Shown here: in pieces, positions 1 to 7,004 of the stretch
How the letters are laid out: each line of letters begins with the position of its first letter
Numbering within the stretch: the stretch's first letter is position 1
Source: Gemmatimonadota bacterium
Lineage (GTDB): Bacteria > Gemmatimonadota > Gemmatimonadetes > Gemmatimonadales > Gemmatimonadaceae
NCBI GenBank assembly: GCA_947457715.1
Contig: CANGXK010000027.1
Location: 1-13,848, forward strand
DNA: 13,848 nucleotides
Direction of reading: 5' to 3'
The notes under the pieces: model-generated
Seen by the model: the letters and a program-made list of their open reading frames with translations, nothing else
Databases searched by the model: none
What the model was told of the DNA's origin: nothing
Translations under genes and position numbers: made by a program

Positions 1-1802
1 GACCACGGGCCGCCAGCGAAGATCAGCCACTGCGGTGGCAAGTCGCGCCCACCGGCCACGCCGCCGAACGTCTGCAGAAAGAGCGCCCGATCGTGCCCCA
101 ACGGCTTCGTGATCTGCACCAATCCCTGCGCGCGGGCCACCAGCGTCTCGTTCCGTTCATACGAACCGGCGCTCGCCTGCAACGACCAGTTCCCGCGAGC
201 GCCGCGTTCATCGGCCCCAACCCAACCACCCGTGCCCTGCACCTCGGCCCGCACGCCGTCGACCTCCCACGCCGCGAGCGTGGGCGCGAACTGCCCTGAC
301 ACCGACGACGCCTGCACCGACAATGGACGGTCGCGCTCGTACGCGAGGCGCCACGTGAAGGCACTCGTGGGCTTGCGGCGCCACAGCACACCGATGGCGC
401 GCGTGTCCACCTGCGTGGTGTAGTCGCTGCCGAAGAGCGCCGCCCCCAGCGAGTTCGTCACGCCCGCCCGTTCGGCGAATGCGAGATCGCGGTAATCGCG
501 CTCGGCGAACAGCTGTATCAACGGCGTGCGTCCGAATGCGGGCACGGGACCGATTGCCAGCTGCCCCTTCAGCTGCTCATCACCCAGTCCGTAGCGCACG
601 CGACCGCCCACCTGCACGCCGAGGCTGCTGCGATGCGATGCGCCGATACCGAGGGCCAGCCCCTCGGCGCGCGAGAAGCGCGCGAGATCGCTGATGCCCC
701 GACCCGTCACCGACGCGGTCGTAGGGCGCGAGAGCATCGAACTGCGGATCGCCGCCTCGGCCTGCACGCGCGCACGCACCACTTCTTCACTGCTCGCGAT
801 CTGAATTTCCGGCGGCAACGCATCGATCACGCGACCCGTGAACGGGTACGCCTTGGCCGAATCGCGCGGCGCGGCACTCCACCGCGGCAACAGCATCGTG
901 CTCTGCGCAATCCGTTCGTTCACCGTGTAGCCCGAGATCTCCCAGCGCCCGCGCACGATGCCGCGCGCTGGGATATCGAACCATGTGCTGCCGCGAGAGA
1001 CCTCCACCTCTTGCCGGCGCGGCAGCCAGTACCGCTCACGCACCAGACCATTCTCGAGCGTAACCACCAGCGTTTCGATGCGCTTGTCGATGATCGCGGC
1101 CCGCGTGAACGTCATCGACAATCGCACGACCGCGCCGGTTTCCCGATCGAGGTACACCGAGCCCACGGCGGCGGGCTGCGCCGCATCGCGCGGACGAAAT
1201 TTCACTTCATCTACGACGATCTCACGACCGGGTATGCGAATGCGCAGCGCACTGCCCATCGCGTACTCGTACGAGCGCATCGCCAACGGCGCCAAAGGAT
1301 GCGGCACGTCACGAACATCCTGCCCATCGCCAAGCCGAATGCGATCGGGCAGGTTGTCGAGCACCACGCTGTAGCGATCGCGATAATAGCCCACGTCGGC
1401 CGGCAGCAGCGTCGTGTCACGACGACCCACCAGTCGTTGCGCGCTGCGCCCCGGTTGCCACCAAGCGATCGACAGCTGCAGCTCCTCGCTTTGCACCACC
1501 TTGGGTGGGATGATCACACCTTCGCCGAACTGCGCGAGAAAGGCCAGGAATCCGTGCGCGCTGGCCGAGTAGCTCAACAAGGTGCTGTCGGCGAGTTGCA
1601 CGCTGCGTCGATCGATCGCGCGGCGCACGAGCGAGTCAGCCAACGCATCGCGCCACCCTTGGCGGCCGCGGGCGGGTGCTGCCGAGGGTGTTTGCCCCGG
1701 TGTCTGCCCATGCGCCTGATGCGCCGTTGCAACAAGGCTGACCAGCGCCACGGCCAATGCCGCAAGCACCGGCCGAGAGGACCGCTGTGGGTTCGATGTC
1801 AC
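1..1802 (-). CDS. Exported outer-membrane barrel-like protein, DUF5686-type (3' end cut by window)
   Basis: The reading frame is open from a GTG at 1802 to the window edge: 600 codons, no stop. The N-terminus is a clear signal peptide (basic SSRP, then LAALAVALVSLVATA, likely cleavage after AHG at about residue 32). Residues about 90-260 contain a soluble domain with VKFRPRD followed by GSVYLDRETGAVVRL, a pattern I associate with DUF5686/carboxypeptidase-regulatory-like proteins. The remainder alternates polar and hydrophobic residues with many glycines and aromatics, e.g. LGVQVGGRVRYGLG and FTWRLAYERD, as expected for outer-membrane beta strands. The GTG start is chosen because it directly precedes the signal peptide; the nearby ATG at 1817 is in another frame and reads only five codons, its TGA overlapping the GTG. 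No good ribosome site is seen. It likely acts in the outer membrane; cargo or partner is unknown. The family name is a recognition from pattern, not an alignment. Confidence 0.72.
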   Translation of the reverse strand, partial: MTSNPQRSSRPVLAALAVALVSLVATAHQAHGQTPGQTPSAAPARGRQGWRDALADSLVRRAIDRRSVQLADSTLLSYSASAHGFLAFLAQFGEGVIIPPKVVQSEELQLSIAWWQPGRSAQRLVGRRDTTLLPADVGYYRDRYSVVLDNLPDRIRLGDGQDVRDVPHPLAPLAMRSYEYAMGSALRIRIPGREIVVDEVKFRPRDAAQPAAVGSVYLDRETGAVVRLSMTFTRAAIIDKRIETLVVTLENGLVRERYWLPRRQEVEVSRGSTWFDIPARGIVRGRWEISGYTVNERIAQSTMLLPRWSAAPRDSAKAYPFTGRVIDALPPEIQIASSEEVVRARVQAEAAIRSSMLSRPTTASVTGRGISDLARFSRAEGLALGIGASHRSSLGVQVGGRVRYGLGDEQLKGQLAIGPVPAFGRTPLIQLFAERDYRDLAFAERAGVTNSLGAALFGSDYTTQVDTRAIGVLWRRKPTSAFTWRLAYERDRPLSVQASSVSGQFAPTLAAWEVDGVRAEVQGTGGWVGADERGARGNWSLQASAGSYERNETLVARAQGLVQITKPLGHDRALFLQTFGGVAGGRDLPPQWLIFAGGPW

Positions 1803-1826
1803 GTCAGAATATTCATGGCGACGGGC

Positions 1827-1832
1827 AATGTA
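1827..1832 (-). promoter_or_regulatory. Possible -10 element for the barrel-protein gene
   Basis: On the minus strand this reads TACATT, 24 bases before the GTG start, with a poor -35 candidate (TTCGGG) 16 bases upstream. It sits in a locally AT-richer stretch. The fit to sigma70 is weak and this is only a plausible placement. Confidence 0.2.
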
Positions 1833-2038
1833 GCGGAAATGAAGCGCGCCCGAACGTCTACCCACCCGCCCAGCGGTGGTTCACCGATCGCACCCGCAGG
1901 TTCGCCGACCGTGTATACTCTACCGCAGCCATCCGCGACCGCGTGCGACGGATGCCGCGTCGGCACCAAAGTCCTCATCCTATCACGCGCATCACGCGGT
2001 GATCCGTATTCCGCGAGATACCCGTCGGACTTTTCCCC

Positions 2039-2065
2039 GGAAAGGCGTGCTTCCTACGCCTCTCC
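2039..2065 (+). repeat. Hairpin, 10-bp stem with one mismatch
   Basis: GGAAAGGCGT (2039-2048) pairs with ACGCCTCTCC (2056-2065) around a 7-base loop, one A-C mismatch. It lies in the presumed leader of the HAD-glycosyltransferase pair. No T-tract follows, so it is not a standard intrinsic terminator on the plus strand. Confidence 0.55.
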
Positions 2066-2067
2066 AG

Positions 2068-2135
2068 GGTACGGATGAGCGTACCAGACCCATTTGGCAC
2101 AAGAGCGGTGCGCTGCCGCTGACCTGTACGCTCAT
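2068..2135 (+). promoter_or_regulatory. Competing RNA stems: short local hairpin versus 10-bp long-range stem
   Basis: GGTAC (2068-2072) can pair with GTACC (2081-2085). The same segment, ATGAGCGTAC (2075-2084), is also perfectly complementary to GTACGCTCAT (2126-2135), enclosing an inner AGCGG/CCGCT hairpin (about 2103-2120). The two folds share bases 2081-2084 and cannot coexist, which is the usual layout of an attenuator or riboswitch-like leader. The pairings are directly visible; a regulatory role is inference, and the distance to the HAD start (about 210 bases) is long. Confidence 0.35.
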
Positions 2136-2346
2136 GGCAATCCTTGGATGGCCTGATTGCCCTCTTCCTTCTGTGTAGGCGTCAGCGGCGACGGCATGGG
2201 CTTACCATGTCTCACTTCATCGCCGCCTTGGCACACGGCGTACTACTGCCGCTCGGTGCGCCTTAGGTGGGCATGGGAGCCTGCTGCTCATTGGCGGCAC
2301 CATCGGCGCCCTCCTGCTCGCACCATGTCCGCCTCAACCCCGCTTG

Positions 2347-3213
2347 ATGCTCTCCAGCCACAGTGCACTCCTCATTGCCACTGACATCGACGGCACGCTG
2401 CTCGACGGCGAGGCGCGGCTCCCGTACGGTGCTCCCGAATGGCGCCGTGCAATTCATACGCTCGGCGCGAGTGTCGCCAGCTGCGAGGTCGCCTTCGCGT
2501 CGAGTCGCACGCTCGACGAGCTCATGGTGCTGCAGCGGGTGCTTGGCATGCGCGGACCCTGCATCGCCGAAGACGGGGCCATCCTGGCCCTCGACGAGAC
2601 CACGACGTTGCCCGCTGACGCCGCGATACCTCGCCACGATGGAGAGCGCCGGTACGGACGCCGGCGGTTGCGCGTATGGACGCAGGCCCGGTCCGCGAGT
2701 GTCCTCCGGGAGTTGATGGCCGATGTCGAGAGCGTCGACCGCGCCGACGCCTCACGCTTTACGCGATCAGCATTGCATGAGCTCGGCTTTCACACGCCCG
2801 GAGCCATTCGTCGCGCACTGCAGGCCCGCCATCACTCGCTCTTGCTCGACCCCACGCGACTGACGGGAGACGAGATTGCATCAGCCCGCACGCTTGCGGC
2901 AGCCCGCGGGCTGCAGTTGCGTCGAGGCGGACGCTGGCTCACTCTGGCCGACGGTTCCGGGAAGGGCACGGCGTTGACGCTGCTTCGGCACCTCAGAATC
3001 GTGTGCGGTGTATCACCAATCGTGATCGCCGTCGGCAATGAAGAGAATGACGTTTCTTTGCTGCAAAAGGCTGACCTCGCCTTCGTCATTCGCAATCCCG
3101 GACGCGGTCCGCATCCGGTACTCGCGGCCATTCCCCATGCAGTCGTGTTAGACACCGAAGGAGCGAGAGGATGGCTGGAAATGCTGAGCCGACTGCGGGA
3201 GCTCGTGACATGA
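2347..3213 (+). CDS. HAD-IIB phosphatase, mannosyl-3-phosphoglycerate phosphatase-like
   Basis: The 288-residue product has the HAD motifs in order: DIDGT (residues 13-17; D13 nucleophile, D15 acid/base), a motif II region FASSRT (about 50-55), GPCIAEDGAIL (the family's usual 'ENGA' position), a lysine in GSGKGTALTLL, and GNEENDVSLL near the C-terminus for Mg2+ binding. The order, length and cap placement fit the C2-cap (IIB) group that includes mannosyl-3-phosphoglycerate phosphatase and YedP. It should be a soluble cytoplasmic phosphohydrolase. ATG 2347 is preferred; a TTG one codon earlier is possible, and neither has a clear ribosome site. The stop TGA overlaps the ATG of the next gene (ATGA, 3210-3213), implying translational coupling to the glycosyltransferase. 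The substrate is not determined by sequence: a sugar-phosphate or glycosyl-phosphoglycerate is likely. Confidence 0.82.
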   Translation: MLSSHSALLIATDIDGTLLDGEARLPYGAPEWRRAIHTLGASVASCEVAFASSRTLDELMVLQRVLGMRGPCIAEDGAILALDETTTLPADAAIPRHDGERRYGRRRLRVWTQARSASVLRELMADVESVDRADASRFTRSALHELGFHTPGAIRRALQARHHSLLLDPTRLTGDEIASARTLAAARGLQLRRGGRWLTLADGSGKGTALTLLRHLRIVCGVSPIVIAVGNEENDVSLLQKADLAFVIRNPGRGPHPVLAAIPHAVVLDTEGARGWLEMLSRLRELVT

Positions 3214-4346
3214 GCCGCGCCAGACCGCCCGCGAAGCGACGAGGCGCGACCCCAGCCCCCAGCGGGCCGGGCTGGACGTTTACGCTGCTCACAATTCCGT
3301 CGCGTGTCGAGTATCTCGCGCGGCTGCTACAGTCGATGGCGCAGATCCCATCCGCCGAGCGCGTCGAAGTGGTGGTGGTGTTCAATGCTGCAACCGAAGA
3401 AGAGCCGCTGGCCATCGAGCAGCGCATCCGCGCCATGGCTCCGTCGCTGCCCATTCGCGTCTATGTGAATGCCAATGAACCATCGATCGGCAGCGGTCGT
3501 CGCATGCAGCTCGCCGTCTGCCGCACGCCGCTCATGGCGTTCATCGATGACGACCTCACGGTCCACGGTGACATCATCGGCAGCATCGAAGACGCCCTGC
3601 GTTCCACCCCGCTCGGCATCGTGGGACTGCCCTCGTATGAGGAAGACACGGTGACGCGATTCAAGCCGCGCGACTCGACGCCGTCCATCGACGTCGACGG
3701 CATTCGCTACATGCCCGTGCAGGGCATGATGGTTGCCGGATACCGCCGGCTCTTCGCCGAGATCGGCGGGTTCAATCCACGCCGCCAGTTCTGGGGCGAG
3801 TGGACAGAGTTGAACCTGCGCATGTGGCGCCATGGGTTTCCCACCGGCTACGTCCTCGGTCGCGGATTTCTGCGACACTGGCACAAGGCACCCGAGTCGC
3901 CCACACGCAACATGTCCGGACGGGAGCAGCATGTGCTGTGGGGCCTCATGTGCACGGCCCTCGAATACGATGCCGTCAGCATTAACGAAGCCACCGACGC
4001 CTTCTGGCGCCTCGCGCAGGACCGCTATCTCGCCTACTCGTTCGGCGAGCAGCCCAGTCCGAAACTGCTGCTGGCGAGCGTGCTCGAACTGATGCCCAAG
4101 CTCTCGCGCGAATGGTCGGCCATGCACGCCTTCGCCGATGAAGCGCGACGCCACCCGTTCCAGTTCAAACCGTTCGAACCGCTTTCCGAAGAGCAGGTGC
4201 GCACCGTGCTCGCCCACGCGCAGCGGGCCATTCACACGTATCGGCCCGACGAGTTCTCCGTGAGCCACGACGTGCCGCAAGCGCCGAGAATCGGCTGGGT
4301 CCGGCGCATCGGGCGCGCCATGTTCCGCACCGCCAGTCCCTCGTAG
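3210..4346 (+). CDS. GT-A fold glycosyltransferase (family 2-like)
   Basis: This 378-residue protein starts with a basic, proline-rich leader, then WTFTLLTIPSRVEYLARLL, the usual first beta-alpha unit of a nucleotide-sugar transferase. FIDDDL at residues 111-116 supplies the DxD-type metal/nucleotide-sugar motif. VQGMMVAGYRRLFAEIGGFN (about 170-190) matches the family pattern in which an acceptor loop precedes 'IGGF', and GEWTELNLRMWRHGF probably carries the catalytic acid pair. There are no convincing membrane helices, so it should be cytosolic or peripheral. An upstream in-frame ATG at 3171 lies inside the HAD gene; ATG 3210 is chosen for its 4-base overlap with that stop. Pairing with an HAD phosphatase suggests transfer of a sugar to a phosphorylated acceptor followed by dephosphorylation. 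It does not look like the GT55 mannosyl-3-phosphoglycerate synthase, so product identity is open. Confidence 0.8.
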   Translation: MSRARPPAKRRGATPAPSGPGWTFTLLTIPSRVEYLARLLQSMAQIPSAERVEVVVVFNAATEEEPLAIEQRIRAMAPSLPIRVYVNANEPSIGSGRRMQLAVCRTPLMAFIDDDLTVHGDIIGSIEDALRSTPLGIVGLPSYEEDTVTRFKPRDSTPSIDVDGIRYMPVQGMMVAGYRRLFAEIGGFNPRRQFWGEWTELNLRMWRHGFPTGYVLGRGFLRHWHKAPESPTRNMSGREQHVLWGLMCTALEYDAVSINEATDAFWRLAQDRYLAYSFGEQPSPKLLLASVLELMPKLSREWSAMHAFADEARRHPFQFKPFEPLSEEQVRTVLAHAQRAIHTYRPDEFSVSHDVPQAPRIGWVRRIGRAMFRTASPS

Positions 4347-4595
4347 TCGGAGGCCGCGGGGCGCTCCAGACATCGTCCTGTGGACACGGCAGCAACTGTC
4401 CTAATTTGGAGACGGAAGCATCCAGCACTGCTCGGGACGGGCCCGGTCGCCATGGTGCACTAGACAACCCAACGGCCGCACCGACATGCACTTGCGTCGA
4501 TTGTGACACATCTCGCGGGGGCACCGTCCGGCCCGAATGTCCGTGGCACCGCTGATGCCCTACATGACAGCGACTACCGCTCTTTGGAGGAGCAC
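4347..4595. other. Intergenic region upstream of the duplicated-domain gene
   Basis: There is no terminator with a T-tract after the glycosyltransferase. A TTGCGT at about 4491 could be a -35, but no convincing -10 follows. Apart from the ribosome site at its 3' end I see nothing definite. Confidence 0.4.
4584..4592 (+). promoter_or_regulatory. Strong ribosome binding site (TTGGAGGAG)
   Basis: The purine-rich GGAGGAG lies 3-4 bases before the ATG at 4596 and decides that start over an in-frame ATG at 4503, which would place 31 extra residues before the signal peptide. It is the only strong Shine-Dalgarno in the window. Confidence 0.75.
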
Positions 4596-5486
4596 ATGAC
4601 GCTGCATCGTTCGCCCTCATCTCGTGTCCGCCAGTCTGCTGTCACCATGCCCGTGCTTGCGGGGCTCCTTGTCGCCGCGTCACAGGCTGGCGCCTTGCCG
4701 TTGCCGCAGGCCGACACCCCACTCTCCGTGATCGAGGCCGTCGCCTCGCGGGCGTCCGTTGGCCGGGCCGACCGCGCGCTGTTCACCTGGACCGGTCGCG
4801 TCGATCGCGAAGTGCTGATCGTCGTCCGCGGACGCGATGTGCGCACGCGCGGCTTCGATGCCTCGCTGCCCAACCGGGCGCGGGTGACCTCGGCGCTGCC
4901 CCGCAACAGCGGCACTGTCTTGGTGCGTCTCAACGATGGACGCGGAGACGTCGATGTGATCGAGCAGCCCTCGGCCCGCAACGGGTATCAGGCCGTGTTG
5001 CGCGTGCGCGATCCGCGAGGCGGGGCCGACAACTATCGGATCACCGCCTATTGGGATGACCGCAACGGATACGATGACCGCGACGATCGCAGGGATCGCG
5101 ACGACGTCTACGACCGCCGCGACAATGACCGTGGCAAGATCGGCCATGGTGGGGGATGGGGTCGCGGGGGCAACACCCAGTACGGCGGAGGCGGCTCGCT
5201 GAATTGGAGCGGACGCGTCGATGACGTGGTCGAGATCCAGATCGCCGGCCGCCGAGCGGACGCCATCACCCGCAGCGGCATCCGCGTGAGCGACGTGAAC
5301 TCGAACATGCGCGGGGGCGGACTCCCGAACCGGAACGTGAACCTGCGCATCGACCAACGTTCGGGTCGTGGCAGCATCGCCGTGGTGCAGCAGCCAAGTT
5401 CATGGAACGGCTACACCGCGATCATCCGGATCAACGACTCGAGGTCCGGCGCCGCGTACTACGACTTCACCGCCTACTGGGAGTAG
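4596..5486 (+). CDS. Exported protein with two copies of one ~93-residue domain
   Basis: The 296-residue product has a signal peptide (basic RSPSSRVRQ, hydrophobic MPVLAGLLVAASQ, likely cut after AGA near residue 33). Residues 62-153 and 201-296 are two diverged copies of one domain. Both start with W-T/S-G-R-V-D, carry GRG-D/S followed by V-I/V-V-x-QPS, then NGY-Q/T-A and R-D/N-D, and end ITAYWD or FTAYWE. The copies look like beta-rich sandwich modules. They are joined by a hydrophilic linker (154-200) made of a D/R-rich run (DRDDRRDRDD) and a glycine-rich run (GHGGGWGRGG). I do not recognise the family and assign no function; a periplasmic or surface-binding role is only a guess. It follows the glycosyltransferase by 249 bases, with its own strong ribosome site, so it is probably a separate unit. 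Confidence 0.8.
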   Translation: MTLHRSPSSRVRQSAVTMPVLAGLLVAASQAGALPLPQADTPLSVIEAVASRASVGRADRALFTWTGRVDREVLIVVRGRDVRTRGFDASLPNRARVTSALPRNSGTVLVRLNDGRGDVDVIEQPSARNGYQAVLRVRDPRGGADNYRITAYWDDRNGYDDRDDRRDRDDVYDRRDNDRGKIGHGGGWGRGGNTQYGGGGSLNWSGRVDDVVEIQIAGRRADAITRSGIRVSDVNSNMRGGGLPNRNVNLRIDQRSGRGSIAVVQQPSSWNGYTAIIRINDSRSGAAYYDFTAYWE

Positions 5487-5499
5487 CCTCACCCGGCAG

Positions 5500-5542
5500 C
5501 CTAAAAACTATGCGGGCGGCTCCAAAAGGGAGCCGCCCGCAT
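5500..5542 (-). terminator. Intrinsic terminator of the tRNA-Cys transcript
   Basis: A perfect 14-bp stem (5510-5523 with 5529-5542, loop AAAAG) is followed on the minus strand by TAGTTTTTAG. The T-run is on the minus-strand side only, so it ends transcription coming from the tRNA. The hairpin lies 24 bases after the stop of the plus-strand duplicated-domain gene and may also halt that message, though without a U-tract there. Confidence 0.82.
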
Positions 5543-5590
5543 CGTTCGACTCAGAACCCAAAACCCAAACCCCAGTACTGCAGTATCCAG

Positions 5591-5661
5591 AGGCGCCGGT
5601 CGGAATCGAACCGACGGTGGGAGATTTGCAGTCTCCTGCCTTACCACTTGGCGACGGCGCC
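5591..5661 (-). tRNA. tRNA-Cys (anticodon GCA)
   Basis: The minus strand folds as a complete 71-base cloverleaf: 7-bp acceptor GGCGCCG/CGGCGCC, a 3-bp D stem with loop containing GTGG, a 5-bp anticodon stem GGAGA/TCTCC around CTGCAAA (anticodon GCA), a 4-base variable loop, and a T arm GTCGG-TTCGATT-CCGAC. The discriminator base is T, as in tRNA-Cys, which is an identity element for cysteinyl-tRNA synthetase. The CCA end is not encoded, so it must be added after transcription. It appears to be a single-tRNA transcript ended by the terminator at 5500-5542. Confidence 0.96.
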
Positions 5662-5736
5662 GTGCCCGCGTTACACAGGCAGAAGGGCAATGTATCGACC
5701 TCGCCCCACCAGTGGTAGCAACCCGCACCCGTTCCG

Positions 5737-5757
5737 CATTGTGTTGGATGGACAATG
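5737..5757. promoter_or_regulatory. Inverted repeat before the MarR gene (candidate operator)
   Basis: CATTGT and ACAATG are exact inverted 6-mers separated by 9 bases, 26 bases before the marR-type start, in an AT-rich patch continuing to TGTTTTAACA (5759-5768). MarR regulators commonly bind such dyads over their own promoter. Its half-sites differ from those of the stronger palindrome at 6274-6299, so self-regulation is only a possibility. Confidence 0.35.
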
Positions 5758-5783
5758 TTTGTTTTAACAGATAGATTGGCTCC

Positions 5784-6263
5784 ATGAACGCTTCGGCCGC
5801 GCTTGAACAGCCACCACACGAATCGCCCATGACCGCGACCACTGCGTCCATGGTGCATGCGTTGCGCACCGCCGCCGCTCATGTCGAGCGGGCCATGGCG
5901 TGGGCGCTTGAGCCGTTCGGCGTGACCGCGGCGCAATTCGAGCTCCTGCAGGTGATCGGGCGCCACGGCAAGAGCGGCGCTGGATGCAGTGAATTGGGCA
6001 AGTACCTGGCGGCGCCGGGGCCTGATGTGACCAGAATGCTCGACCGACTCGATAGTGCTGGGTTAGTGGCGCGTAAGCGCGATAAAAAGGACCGGCGAGT
6101 TGTGCATACCGAACTCACCGAGAATGGCGAGAATCTGCTTCAAAGCGCTGGCCCGGCCGTGAGAAAGGTCGAGTTAACCGTGTTCGACGGGCTCACCGAC
6201 AGCGAACGCGCACAGCTGGCCGTCCTGCTCCAGGGTGTCCGCCGGAACTGTCCCGGGAACTGA
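5784..6263 (+). CDS. MarR-family transcriptional regulator
   Basis: The 159-residue protein fits the usual MarR length. It shows the dimerisation helix (MVHALRTAAAHVERAMAWALEPFGVTAAQFELLQ in segments), the recognition helix region SELGKYLAAPGPDVTRMLDRL, and the wing RKRDKKDRRVVHTELTENG with the family's D-x-R-x-x-x-x-x-LT pattern. It should be a cytoplasmic dimeric winged-helix DNA-binding protein responding to a small ligand or oxidant. ATG 5784 is used; ATG 5829 (MTATTASMV) is a reasonable alternative since neither has a clear ribosome site. It is followed after 67 bases by a nitroreductase, with a strong palindrome between them, which suggests that gene is its target. No cysteine-based redox switch stands out: the one cysteine in the body (GAGCSEL) precedes the recognition helix and could be tested. 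Confidence 0.9.
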   Translation: MNASAALEQPPHESPMTATTASMVHALRTAAAHVERAMAWALEPFGVTAAQFELLQVIGRHGKSGAGCSELGKYLAAPGPDVTRMLDRLDSAGLVARKRDKKDRRVVHTELTENGENLLQSAGPAVRKVELTVFDGLTDSERAQLAVLLQGVRRNCPGN

Positions 6264-6273
6264 CTTTGCCGAT

Positions 6274-6299
6274 GTTTTCGCACGACCATGTGCTACAAC
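6274..6299. promoter_or_regulatory. 26-bp palindrome, probable MarR operator
   Basis: GTTTTCGCAC (6274-6283) and GTGCTACAAC (6290-6299) form GTTnTnGCAC-N6-GTGCnAnAAC, 8 of 10 positions symmetric on each side. It lies 32 bases before the nitroreductase ATG and just after the marR-type stop. TACAAC at 6294-6299 may be a -10 inside the right arm, so binding would block the promoter. The symmetry is visible; the binding protein is inferred from position. Confidence 0.6.
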
Positions 6300-6330
6300 G
6301 AACCATGTCAACCAACAGGACTTGACCGAG

Positions 6331-6993
6331 ATGCTTCCCAAAGACGCTGCTGCCACCGCCTTGCTCACCGCAGAGAACCCCGGCTCCGCCGGACGCCTCT
6401 CCGCCGCGGACGCCGCGATGGCGCGCCACTCGGTCCGGTCGTACCTCGACACCCCCATCACCGACGGCGAGCTGCATTCGCTCCTCGAACTCACCGGCCG
6501 CGCCCCTTCGGCCCACAATCTCCAGCCGTGGCGCTTCATCGTGGTGCGCGACCAGGCCGTCAAGAACGAGCTTCGAGAGGCGTCCTACGGGCAAAAGCAG
6601 GTCGGTGAAGCGCCGGTGGTGATCGCGTTATACGCCGACATGGAAGACACCATGGCCAACCTCGGCGACGTCGTGCATCCCGACCTTACCCCTGACAAGC
6701 GCGCCGACACGATCGCTATGCTCGAAAAGAACTGCGGCGCCAAGTCCCTGGAGGCCCGTGCCATTTGGGCCAATGGGCAGGCCAACATCGCGCTCGGCTA
6801 TCTGCTGCTCATCGCCAAGTCGGAAGGCTTCGATACGTCACCCATGCTCGGCTTTCAGCCCGACCGCGTGAAGACGCTTCTCGACATCCCGGCCACGGCG
6901 ACCATCACCGCACTGGTGGCTCTCGGACGCGGTGCCGGCGACGGATTCCGCTCGCATCGTCACGCCGTGGAGCGTACGACGCGCTTTCGCTAG
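6331..6993 (+). CDS. Nitroreductase-family FMN oxidoreductase
   Basis: The 220-residue product carries the FMN-phosphate motif RHSVRSYLDTPI (from residue 32), then APSAHNLQPWRF (58-69), the conserved S-x-x-N-x-Q-P-W that contacts flavin, and near the C-terminus SEGFDTSPMLGF followed by ITALVALGRG, as usual in the family. It should be a soluble homodimer reducing nitroaromatics, quinones or related electrophiles with NAD(P)H. ATG 6331 is taken because the family core begins soon after; in-frame TTG 6322 is possible and the longer frame back to 6235 would overlap the palindrome and marR. It lies behind a MarR-type regulator, a common pairing for stress-induced detoxification genes. The LON-domain gene follows after 11 bases and is likely co-transcribed. 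Substrate is not predictable. Confidence 0.88.
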   Translation: MLPKDAAATALLTAENPGSAGRLSAADAAMARHSVRSYLDTPITDGELHSLLELTGRAPSAHNLQPWRFIVVRDQAVKNELREASYGQKQVGEAPVVIALYADMEDTMANLGDVVHPDLTPDKRADTIAMLEKNCGAKSLEARAIWANGQANIALGYLLLIAKSEGFDTSPMLGFQPDRVKTLLDIPATATITALVALGRGAGDGFRSHRHAVERTTRFR

Positions 6994-7004
6994 AGATTTC
7001 CGCC

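Larger units (their letters stand above)
1803..2346. other. Gene-free stretch between divergent genes, with dyads and a possible gene remnant
   Basis: I see no convincing gene across these ~540 bases, which separate the minus-strand barrel gene from the plus-strand HAD gene. It holds an isolated TATACT at 1914-1919 without a matching -35, a set of hairpins at 2039-2135 (listed separately), and near 2208 a short open frame MSHFIAALAHGVLLPLGAP that stops at 2264-2267 and seems to continue in another frame as a hydrophobic run (SLLLIGGTIGALLLAP) up to about 2330. That run could be the end of a decayed membrane-protein gene or a chance hydrophobic stretch. Confidence 0.5.

Noticed and set aside
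1912..1919. TGTATACT as a promoter -10 for the HAD operon
   Set aside because: No acceptable -35 at 16-18 bases upstream, and the same bases read TATACA on the other strand; too ambiguous to list as a promoter.
633..2078. 481-codon open frame on the plus strand
   Set aside because: It is antisense to the barrel-protein gene; its product is Arg/His-rich with no domain pattern, as expected for a shadow of a GC-rich gene.
2078..2125. Short frame MSVPDPFGTRAVRCR as a leader peptide or gene start
   Set aside because: No ribosome site, only 15 codons, and it coincides with the pairing segments that explain the sequence better.
3327..4373. 348-codon open frame on the minus strand
   Set aside because: It is opposite the glycosyltransferase, whose motifs and codon pattern are convincing; the antisense product has no recognisable domain.
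5064..5110. GAC/CGC-rich tandem-looking DNA repeat
   Set aside because: It is the codon pattern of the Asp/Arg-rich linker, not a separate DNA repeat.
4680..5357. 225-codon minus-strand frame with long Val/Ile/Ala/Asp runs
   Set aside because: The runs are the antisense reading of the Asp/Arg-rich linker and repeat domains of the secreted protein; hydrophobic look is an artefact.
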